This document shows, in pieces, positions 37,168-44,149 of a stretch of DNA of 64,000 bases. Source of the DNA: Micromonospora pisi. GTDB taxonomy: Bacteria; Actinomycetota; Actinomycetes; Mycobacteriales; Micromonosporaceae. The stretch is from the NCBI RefSeq assembly GCF_003633685.1, contig NZ_RBKT01000001.1:310001-374000 (forward strand), in the 5' to 3' direction. The stretch's first letter is position 1, and each line of letters begins with the position of its first letter. The translations under genes and the position numbers were made by a program. The notes under the pieces were generated by a model. That model was given only the letters and a program-made list of their open reading frames with translations. It did no database searches and was not told where the DNA came from.

Positions 37168-38169
37168 GTGCGAGTCGCAGTGCTCGGAGCCGGCGCCATC
37201 GGCGCCTACGTTGGCGCGGCCCTCTGTCGCGCCGGAGTGGACGTCCACCTGATCGCCCGCGGTGCGCACCTCGCCGCTTTGCAACGGAACGGAGTCCGGA
37301 TCCTCAGTCCGCGAGGCGATTTCTCCGCCCATCCGCACGCCACCGACGACCCCGCCGCGGTCGGTCCGGTGGACTACGTCTTCCTGGGCCTCAAGGCACA
37401 TTCGTACGCCTCGGCGGGGCCGCTCCTCACCCCGCTGCTCGGTCCGCACACCGCACTCATCGCGGCCCAGAACGGCATCCCGTGGTGGTACTTCCACAAG
37501 CTCTCCGGTCCGTACGAGAACCAGCGGATCGAGGCGGTGGACCCGGACGGCCAGACCTCGTCGGTGATGGAGCCGGAGCGGGCGATCGGCTGCGTGGTCT
37601 ACCCGGCCACGGTGATCGAGTCACCCGGGGTGATTCGACACCTCGAGGGCACACGTTTCTCCATCGGCGAACCCGACGGGACCATCTCCCGACGGTGTAC
37701 GGAGTTCAGCGCGGCGATGATCGCCGGCGGCCTGAAGTGCCCGGTCGAGCCCCAACTGCGCGACGACATCTGGATCAAGTTGATGGGGAACGTGTCACTG
37801 AACCCGATCAGCGCCCTGACCCGGGCCACGATGATCGAGATCTGCGAGCACCCCGGCACCCGGCAGGTGGTCGCACAGATGATGGAGGAGACGCTCGACA
37901 TCGCCTCGCGGGTGGGCAGCCACCCGGAGATCTCCATCGACAAACGGATCGATGGCGCCCAACGCGTCGGGCATCACAAGACCTCCATGTTGCAGGACCT
38001 GGAGGCGGGCAAGGAACTCGAACTGGACGCGATCATCGCGGCCGTAGTGGAGATGGCCGACATCACCAGCGCGCCGGCACCCACCCTGCGCACCGTCTAC
38101 GCCGCCACCGACCTGCTCGCCAGGTCCGCCGCCCGGCGGACCGTCACGCCGACCCTGACGGCGGCCTGA
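37168..38169 (+). CDS. Ketopantoate reductase (PanE/ApbA)-family oxidoreductase, candidate oxalyl-CoA reductase
   Basis: GTG 37168 follows AAGGGA by seven bases. The 333-residue protein has the N-terminal NADP motif VAVLGAGAIGAYVG and the C-terminal helical domain with the family's catalytic lysine (Lys204, DIWIKLMGNVSLNPISALT) and a conserved Glu/Asp-rich helix near ELELDAIIAAV. Ordinary members reduce 2-dehydropantoate. Its place between formate dehydrogenase and the Gcl operon, with the island's operator in its promoter, argues for another role. PanE2 of Methylobacterium extorquens, a protein of this family, was reported to reduce oxalyl-CoA to glyoxylate. I infer a similar step here, feeding Gcl. 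Reduction of another 2-oxo acid cannot be excluded. Confidence 0.8.
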   Translation: MRVAVLGAGAIGAYVGAALCRAGVDVHLIARGAHLAALQRNGVRILSPRGDFSAHPHATDDPAAVGPVDYVFLGLKAHSYASAGPLLTPLLGPHTALIAAQNGIPWWYFHKLSGPYENQRIEAVDPDGQTSSVMEPERAIGCVVYPATVIESPGVIRHLEGTRFSIGEPDGTISRRCTEFSAAMIAGGLKCPVEPQLRDDIWIKLMGNVSLNPISALTRATMIEICEHPGTRQVVAQMMEETLDIASRVGSHPEISIDKRIDGAQRVGHHKTSMLQDLEAGKELELDAIIAAVVEMADITSAPAPTLRTVYAATDLLARSAARRTVTPTLTAA

Positions 38170-38471
38170 GCCCCAGCCCCACCCACCCGCCCGTCCCCAC
38201 CGCTGCGCCACAGCGCACCGGTCGCGGTCCGGCGGCCACCGGAGTTGGCCGCGAAACCGCACCCCAGCAGCGAATACCCGCTCGAAGTCTTGCACTGGTT
38301 CGGGCGACAGAATACTGTATGCAGTACGCGCGAATGGCTCAGTCGTGAACACCGGGATCCGGTGCCGGCCAGCCAGCGGCGCGACGCCGGCGTCCTCGGC
38401 GTACCAGACGCCTGACGCGACCCGGCGCGCCAGCCACATTCCGCAGGACACCCGACGCCCTGGAGGCTCCC
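38170..38471. other. Intergenic region with the aldehyde dehydrogenase promoter
   Basis: No gene is visible in these 302 bases. The promoter and operator at 38290-38327 lie in its centre, leaving a leader of about 145 bases before the GTG at 38472. Confidence 0.5.
38290..38327 (+). promoter_or_regulatory. Promoter with overlapping palindromic operator (aldehyde dehydrogenase-hyi-gcl operon)
   Basis: TTGCAC (38290-38295), a 17-base spacer and TACTGT (38313-38318) form a good -35/-10 pair. The -10 lies inside ATACTGTATGCAGTAC (38312-38327), the clearest palindromic copy of the island motif. Binding of a repressor here would block RNA polymerase directly. Confidence 0.7.
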
Positions 38472-40013
38472 GTGCCCCTGATCCTCAAGCCTGGTACCGC
38501 TTGGTCGGACGTCTACGCCCGTTGCCAGGAGGTAGCACCCGAGGCATTCCACGATGGCCGCCTCTGCAACTACTGGGACGGCCGCTGGCAGGCCGACGGG
38601 GTGCCCGCGCTGGCCACCTCCCCCGTGGACGGTACGCCGATCGCCGGCCCACCCCGGGTCACCAGCCCGACCGCGACCGCCGCGGTCCGGTCGGCCCTCG
38701 ACACCCATCAGGTCTGGTCCCGGCTGCCGCTGGCCACCCGGAAGGCGCGGGTCAGCGCGGCACTGGACGAACTCGACGCGCACCGTGACCTCCTGGCGCT
38801 GCTGCTGGTCTGGGAGATCGGCAAGCCGTGGCGGCTGGCCCGGGCCGACGTCGACCGCTGCATCGAGGGGGTGCGCTGGTACGTCGAGGAGATCGACGAG
38901 ATGGTCGACGGGCGTACCCCGCTCGCCGGCCCGGTCAGCAACATCGCCAGCTGGAACTACCCGATGAGCGTGATCATGCACGCGATGCTGGTGCAGGCGC
39001 TCGCCGGCAACGCGGTGATCGCCAAGGCCCCCTCGGACGGCGGGGTCAGCTGCCTGACCCTGGCGGTGGCCATCGCCGCGCGGCACAACCTGCCCTTCAC
39101 CCTGATCAGCGGCGGTGGGGCGGAGCTCTCCTCGGTGCTGGTCGCGGCCGCCGAGATCGGGTGCGTCTTCTTCGTCGGCGGGCGCGACGTCGGCGGTCAG
39201 GTGGCCGCCGGACTGGTCGACTCGGACAAGCGTCACGTCCTCGAGCAGGAGGGACTGAACTGCTGGGGGGTGTGGGAGTTCAGCGACTGGGACCTGCTCG
39301 CCACCAACGTGCGCAAGTCCTTCGAGTACGGCAAGCAGCGCTGCACCGCGTACCCCCGCTACGTCGTGCAGCGGTCGCTCTTCGACGAGTTCCTCGCCGC
39401 GTACCTGCCCGCCGTCCGAGGTGTGCGGTTCGGGCACCCACTGGCGGTCGAGCCCGGTCAGGAGGAGCTACCCGAGCTCGACTTCGGGCCACTGATCAAG
39501 GACGCCAAGGTCAAGGAACTCGACGACGCGGTGCAGGAGGCGATCGCCAAGGGCGGGGTGCCGCTCTACCGGGGCTCGCTGGAGAGCGGGCGCTTCCTGC
39601 CGGGGCAGGACACCTCGGCGTACCTGCCGCCGACCGCGATCCTGGCCCCTCCTCCCTCATCGCCGCTGTTCCACGCCGAGCCGTTCGGGCCGGTCGACAC
39701 GATCGTCCTGGTGGACACGGAGGCGGAGCTGCTGGCGGCGATGAACGCCAGCAACGGGGCGCTGGTCGCCTCGATCGCCTGCGACGACGAGGCGACGGCG
39801 CACCGGCTCAGCGGCGAACTGCAGGCGTTCAAGGTCGGGGTCAACCGGCCCCGGTCGCGGGGCGACAAGCAGGAGGTCTTCGGCGGCAAGGGCGCGTCCT
39901 GGCGGGGCGCCTTCGTCGGCGGAACGCTGCTGGTCCACGCGGTCACCGAGGGCCCGGCCGACGAGCGGCTCTACGGCAACTTCCCGTCGCACGCCCGTTA
40001 CCCGGCGGTGTGA
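38472..40013 (+). CDS. Aldehyde dehydrogenase-family protein, substrate unknown (oxalate/glyoxylate operon)
   Basis: GTG 38472 has GGAGG five bases upstream. The 513-residue enzyme has the ALDH fold with ASWNYPMSVIMHAML (oxyanion Asn region), the catalytic cysteine Cys291 in GKQRCTAYPR and Glu258 in LEQEGLNCWG. The last differs from the usual ELGG motif and marks an unusual subfamily. It heads the run ALDH-hyi-gcl under a promoter with the island operator. Possible roles are oxidation of glyoxylate or glycolaldehyde, or CoA-dependent interconversion of glyoxylate and oxalyl-CoA. The sequence does not decide. Downstream gaps are 99 and 114 bases, still compatible with one operon. Confidence 0.8.
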   Translation: MPLILKPGTAWSDVYARCQEVAPEAFHDGRLCNYWDGRWQADGVPALATSPVDGTPIAGPPRVTSPTATAAVRSALDTHQVWSRLPLATRKARVSAALDELDAHRDLLALLLVWEIGKPWRLARADVDRCIEGVRWYVEEIDEMVDGRTPLAGPVSNIASWNYPMSVIMHAMLVQALAGNAVIAKAPSDGGVSCLTLAVAIAARHNLPFTLISGGGAELSSVLVAAAEIGCVFFVGGRDVGGQVAAGLVDSDKRHVLEQEGLNCWGVWEFSDWDLLATNVRKSFEYGKQRCTAYPRYVVQRSLFDEFLAAYLPAVRGVRFGHPLAVEPGQEELPELDFGPLIKDAKVKELDDAVQEAIAKGGVPLYRGSLESGRFLPGQDTSAYLPPTAILAPPPSSPLFHAEPFGPVDTIVLVDTEAELLAAMNASNGALVASIACDDEATAHRLSGELQAFKVGVNRPRSRGDKQEVFGGKGASWRGAFVGGTLLVHAVTEGPADERLYGNFPSHARYPAV

Positions 40014-40112
40014 CCTTCCACCGCCAGCCGCCGCCCGTGCCGTCGCGACCGGTACGGGCGGCGGCGCCGGTCCCCGACCCTCCGCCCGCCCCGACCGCAG
40101 GAGTCTCCGCCC

Positions 40113-40949
40113 ATGACGGCACATGATCTCCGGTTCGACGTGAACCTCTCCATTCTCTTCACCGAACTGCCGCTGCTGCACCGACCGGCGGCCGCCGCCG
40201 AGGCCGGTTTCGACGCGGTCGAGTTCTGGTGGCCGTTCGCCGAGCCGGTGCCGGCCGACCGCGACGTCAGCGCCTTCCTCGCCGCGCTCGACAACGCCGG
40301 CGTACGTCTGGTCGGCCTGAACTTCGACGCCGGTGACATGGCCGCCGGCGACCGGGGCCTGCTCTCCCAGCCGGCGAACTCGGCCCGCTTCCGGGACAAC
40401 ATCGACGTGGCCATCGGGATCGCGGAGGCGACCGGCTGCCGGGCGCTGAACGCGCTGTACGGCAACCGGGTGGACGGGGTCGATCCGGCCGCGCAGGACG
40501 ACCTGGCCGCGGAGAACCTCGCGCTCGCCGCGGAGGCGGCCGCCGGTGCGGGTGCGATCGTGCTGGTCGAGCCGCTGAACAGCGCGCAGAACCCGGCCTA
40601 TCCGCTGGCGACCGCCACGGACGTGCGCGCGGTGATCGACCGGGTACGGGTCGGCTCCGGTCAGCACAACGTCCGACTGCTCTGCGATCTCTACCACCTG
40701 GCGAGCAACGGTGAGGACCTGGAGAAGGTGATCACCACGCACACCGGGCACATCGGACACGTACAGATCGCCGACACCCCGGGGCGCCACCAGCCCGGCA
40801 CCGGCGACCTCGACCTCGACGGCCTTCTCGCCCAGTTGGAACGGGCCGGCTACCGCGGCTACGTGGGGTGCGAGTACAAGCCCCTCGGCACCAGCGCGGA
40901 CAGCTTCGGTTGGCTGCCACGGGAACGCCGCGCGTCCGCCCGGCTCTGA
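40113..40949 (+). CDS. hyi: Hydroxypyruvate isomerase
   Basis: The 278-residue protein belongs to the xylose-isomerase-like TIM-barrel family and matches Hyi throughout. Examples are FDVNLSILFTELPLLHR, GFDAVEFWWPF, LVEPLNSAQNPAYPL with a metal-ligand Glu, LCDLYHLASNGEDL, GHVQIADTPGRHQPGTGDLD and GYVGCEYKPLG with the second catalytic Glu. Hyi interconverts hydroxypyruvate and tartronate semialdehyde, the Gcl product. AGGAG lies nine bases before the ATG. It is followed by gcl, the standard partner. Confidence 0.93.
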   Translation: MTAHDLRFDVNLSILFTELPLLHRPAAAAEAGFDAVEFWWPFAEPVPADRDVSAFLAALDNAGVRLVGLNFDAGDMAAGDRGLLSQPANSARFRDNIDVAIGIAEATGCRALNALYGNRVDGVDPAAQDDLAAENLALAAEAAAGAGAIVLVEPLNSAQNPAYPLATATDVRAVIDRVRVGSGQHNVRLLCDLYHLASNGEDLEKVITTHTGHIGHVQIADTPGRHQPGTGDLDLDGLLAQLERAGYRGYVGCEYKPLGTSADSFGWLPRERRASARL

Positions 40950-41063
40950 CCGTCCGTCGCCCCGGCCCACCCGCCGCCGGCGTTCCGGCATCCGTCGTTC
41001 CACCGGCACCCGTCGTCCATCCGCCGCTGAGCGTCTCCCCCGCACCCGAGAGGTATGGAAACT

Positions 41064-42788
41064 ATGCCCAAGATCCCCTGTATGGAAGCGGTGGTCGCCG
41101 TGCTCGCGTCGGAGGGCGTGGACATCGCGTTCGGTTGCCCCGGCGCCGCGATCCTGCCGCTGTACGCCGCACTCAGGAACAGCGACATCAAGCACCTCAT
41201 CGTCCGGCACGAGGAGGGCGCCACGCACATGGCGGACGGCTGGGCCCGGACCAACGGCCGGGTCGGTGTCGCCATCGGCACCTCGGGACCGGCCGGCACC
41301 AACATGATCACCGGGCTCTACACCGCGCAGGCCGACTCCATCCCGATGATCTGCATCACCGGGCAGGCGCCGACCAGCAAACTGCACCAGGAGGCGTTCC
41401 AGGCGGTCGACATCGTCGAGATCGCCAAACCGGTCACCAAGTGGGCGGTGCAGGTCAAGGAGGCCGCCCAGGCGCCGTGGATCTTCCGCGAGGCGTTCCG
41501 GATCGCCCGCTCCGGCCGGCCCGGCCCGGTCCTCATCGACCTGCCGCTCGACGTGCAGCGGCAGGAGATCGAGTGGGACACCGCTATCGACGCCCCGTTG
41601 CCGGTGACCCGGGTCGAGCCGCACCCGCCCCGGGTGGAACGCGCCCTGGACCTGCTCCTCGCCGCCGAACGGCCGCTCATCCTGGCCGGCGGCGGAGTCA
41701 TCCTCGGCGACGCCACCGACCTGCTGCGCGAGGTCGCCGAGACGCTGGACATCCCGGTCCAGGTGACCCTGATGGGCAAGGGTTCGCTCCCGGAGGACCA
41801 CGACCTGTTCGCCGGGATGACCGGGATCCAGACCACCCAGCGCTACGGCAACGCGTCCTTCCTGGAGTCCGACCTGGTGCTCGCCCTCGGCGCCCGGTTC
41901 GGTGACCGGCACACCGGTGACCTGGAGACCTATCGCGGTGACCGGAAGTTCATCCACGTCGACATCGAGCCGACCCAGATCGGCAAGGTGTTCGGGCCGG
42001 ACCTCGGGGTGGTGTCGGACACCGGCGCGTTCCTGGCGGCGCTGCTCGACGCGGTCCGGCGCCGTGACACCCGGGTCGACCGGACGGAGTGGGTGGCGCG
42101 GGTGCGTGAACTGCGCCGCACGCTCACCCGCCGGGACGACTTCGACTCGGTGCCGATCAAGGCGCCGCGGGTCTTCCGGGAGATCAACGAGTTCTTCGGC
42201 CCGGAGACCTACTTCGTCACCGCGATCGGCCTCTACCAGATCTGGTCCGGTCAGTTCCAGCACGTGTTCAAGCCGCGCCACTACCAGGTGTGCGGCCAGG
42301 CCGGGCCGCTCGGCTGGGAGATCCCGGCGGCGATCGGGGTGAAGGCGGCCCGGCCCGAGGCCGAGGTGGTCGGGGTGGTCGGCGACTACTCGTTCCAGTT
42401 CCTGGTCGAGGAGCTCGCGGTCGCGGCGCAGTACAACGTGCCGTTCGTGCTGGTGATGCTGAACAACGAGTACCTGGGTCTGATCCGGCAGGCCGAGATC
42501 GGCTACGACATGAACTTCGAGGTGGACATCCACTACGACGAATACGGCACCGACAACGTCAAAATCATGGAGGCGTACGGCTGTTCCGGTCGCCGGGTCA
42601 CCGAGCCGGGCGAGATCAGCGACACGCTCGCCTGGGCCAGCAAGGAGGCGAAGCGCACCAGCCGGCCGGTGCTGGTCGAGGTGATGATCGAGCGTGAGGC
42701 CAACACCGCGCACGGGCTCTCGATCGCGAAGGTCAACGAGTTCGAACCGGTCCCGGAGATCGCGGAAGTCCCCGCGCCCTCCCACTGA
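41064..42788 (+). CDS. gcl: Glyoxylate carboligase (tartronate-semialdehyde synthase) with canonical ThDP glutamate
   Basis: I use ATG 41064, ten bases after GAGAGG, rather than the ATG at 41055 that abuts it; the 574-residue product then aligns with E. coli Gcl (MPKIPCMEAVVAVL). Gcl-specific stretches include SIPMICITGQAPTSKLHQEAFQAVDI, SGRPGPVLIDLPLDVQ, the FIHVDIEPTQIGKV segment and the CGQAGPLGWEIPAA loop. ThDP/metal binding is by GDYSFQF to NNEYLGL. It condenses two glyoxylates to tartronate semialdehyde and CO2. Other Gcl enzymes lack the ThDP-activating glutamate (RHVEG in E. coli, Val51). Here the codon at 41211-41213 is GAG (RHEEG, Glu50), so the canonical residue is present. Confidence 0.9.
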   Translation: MPKIPCMEAVVAVLASEGVDIAFGCPGAAILPLYAALRNSDIKHLIVRHEEGATHMADGWARTNGRVGVAIGTSGPAGTNMITGLYTAQADSIPMICITGQAPTSKLHQEAFQAVDIVEIAKPVTKWAVQVKEAAQAPWIFREAFRIARSGRPGPVLIDLPLDVQRQEIEWDTAIDAPLPVTRVEPHPPRVERALDLLLAAERPLILAGGGVILGDATDLLREVAETLDIPVQVTLMGKGSLPEDHDLFAGMTGIQTTQRYGNASFLESDLVLALGARFGDRHTGDLETYRGDRKFIHVDIEPTQIGKVFGPDLGVVSDTGAFLAALLDAVRRRDTRVDRTEWVARVRELRRTLTRRDDFDSVPIKAPRVFREINEFFGPETYFVTAIGLYQIWSGQFQHVFKPRHYQVCGQAGPLGWEIPAAIGVKAARPEAEVVGVVGDYSFQFLVEELAVAAQYNVPFVLVMLNNEYLGLIRQAEIGYDMNFEVDIHYDEYGTDNVKIMEAYGCSGRRVTEPGEISDTLAWASKEAKRTSRPVLVEVMIEREANTAHGLSIAKVNEFEPVPEIAEVPAPSH

Positions 42789-42970
42789 AGCACGTCCTCC
42801 TGGATCGACCGGTCACCAAGGGCACGCCGGCGCACGTCCACCCCGGGTGGGCGTGCGCCGGCGGCAACGCGGCCGTACGGCACCAGAGATTCGTACGGGT
42901 CCAACCCGACCGCGGGCAACGGCGCCAGCGCATCGACGCAGCTAAACCTCATCGTGGTGGCGCCGAGGAA

Positions 42971-42999
42971 TTGCATCTTGGCGACTGTATGCTATGAAC
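42971..42999 (+). promoter_or_regulatory. Promoter and operator of the GntR regulator gene
   Basis: TTGCAT (42971-42976), a 16-base spacer and TATGAA (42993-42998) form a plausible promoter. The spacer contains ACTGTATGCTATG (42984-42996), an island-type operator in reverse orientation. The regulator starts at 43051, so autoregulation is likely. Confidence 0.55.
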
Positions 43000-43050
43000 A
43001 CATTCGGACGGGCATCGCGTCCGATCGATCCAGCAGAGCCGGAGGTTTCC

Positions 43051-43806
43051 ATGACGGACTGGGACCCGAGCCCGCCAGCCGCCGCCAGCGGTGGACGACG
43101 GCTCGCCGCCGCACGAGCCGAGGCCCGTGCCGTACGCCAGCCGCTGGAGCGCCCCGCACCGCTACGCCAGGCGGTCTACGACGTGATCGCCGAAATGATC
43201 ATCAATCGTGAGTTGCAGCCCGGCGAGCACCTCGTCGAGAACGAACTGGCGGCCCAGCTCGGTGTCAGCCGGCAGCCGGTACGCGAAGCGCTGCAGCGCC
43301 TGCACAGCGAGGGCTGGGTGGACCTGCGGCCGGCGCTCGGCGCCTTCGTGCACGTACCGACCGAATCCGAGGCGGACCAACTGCTCGCGGCCCGCACCCT
43401 GCTCGAGACCGAGTCGGCCCGGCTGGCGGCCCGCCTGGCGACGCCGGAGAACATCGAGCACCTGTGGGGGTTGCAGCGCGCCGGCGAGAAGGCGCTCAGC
43501 GACGACGACCAGGAGGGCATGGTCGCCGCCAACGCCGCGCTGCACGCGTACGTGGTGTCGATGTCGGGCAACAACGTGCTGGCCGAACTGATCGCGCTGG
43601 TCGACCGTCGGGTGCGGTGGTACTACGCGCCGATCGCGCGCTCCCGTGGTCGGGAGGCGTGGGACGAGCACGCGGCCCTGATCGAGGTGATCGCCAGCCG
43701 CAACGGCAAGCGCGCGGGCGACATGATGCGCCGGCACACCGAACGCACCCGGGAGAGCTACCACAAGCGTCGCAAGGAGGCCGCCGAGCGGGAGGCCCTG
43801 GCCTGA
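43051..43806 (+). CDS. GntR-family (FadR/FCD subfamily) transcriptional regulator
   Basis: ATG 43051 is preceded by GGAGG; an upstream ATG at 42994 overlaps the promoter. The 251-residue protein has a GntR winged helix (about 37-103: RQAVYDVIAEMIINRELQPGEHLVENELAAQLGVSRQPVREALQRL split over two lines of helix) and an all-helical FCD effector domain. The FCD metal-ligand histidines are visible (ALHAYVVSMSGN, WDEHAALIEVI, MMRRHTERTRE). FCD regulators bind small carboxylates and recognise short inverted repeats. It is the only regulator gene in the island, and the recurring TGCATACnGTAT motif overlaps its own and the other promoters. I infer that it controls the island and that an oxalate-pathway acid is the ligand. 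Confidence 0.9.
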   Translation: MTDWDPSPPAAASGGRRLAAARAEARAVRQPLERPAPLRQAVYDVIAEMIINRELQPGEHLVENELAAQLGVSRQPVREALQRLHSEGWVDLRPALGAFVHVPTESEADQLLAARTLLETESARLAARLATPENIEHLWGLQRAGEKALSDDDQEGMVAANAALHAYVVSMSGNNVLAELIALVDRRVRWYYAPIARSRGREAWDEHAALIEVIASRNGKRAGDMMRRHTERTRESYHKRRKEAAEREALA

Positions 43807-44149
43807 CCCACAGCGCCCGTACCGCCACCATCCGACGCCGGGTGGTGGCGGTATTCGTTGCGCCGGGTTCGGCGCGCAGCGGCGACCACAGCCCGTTTTC
43901 CGGCTGACTCACGGCAGCCCGGCGGGGTTCGTTCCAACCGGACCGTCCGCCGTTCTCCGCCCACACGCCAGCGTCGACCGGTACGGCTTCCGCCGCGCCG
44001 GTCGACGCTGGTCCGGCCAATCCCCACTGGCCGTCGAAACAAGCTGTCCTCAACCGCAACCACTGATTCCGAATTCGGGCCGAAGGCCCCCTACAAAGGT
44101 CCGGAACCCTCAACCGCAACCACTGATTCCGAATTCGGGCCGAAGGCCC
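43807..44149. other. Intergenic region between convergent gntR and the ThDP enzyme gene
   Basis: The 343 bases hold no convincing gene. The right third is the tandem repeat at 44048-44149, which also supplies terminator-like hairpins for both convergent genes. Confidence 0.5.
44048..44149. repeat. 60-bp-period direct repeat, two copies, each ending in a GGGCC/GGCCC hairpin
   Basis: A 42-base block (CCTCAACCGC...GAAGGCCC) occurs identically at 44048-44089 and 44108-44149. Each copy contains GAATTCGGGCCGAAGGCCC, which folds as a 5-bp GC hairpin with a GAA triloop. The second copy abuts the stop codon of the ThDP enzyme gene at 44150. It looks like a duplicated terminator segment. Confidence 0.8.

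Noticed and set aside
39657-42785. 1042-codon open frame on the minus strand opposite ALDH-hyi-gcl
   Set aside because: It mirrors three strongly supported genes on the other strand and encodes an Asp/Arg/Gly/Val-rich sequence without domains; open antisense frames are normal at this GC content.
41064-42788. Acetolactate synthase
   Set aside because: Gcl-specific blocks and the hyi neighbour favour glyoxylate carboligase despite the canonical glutamate.
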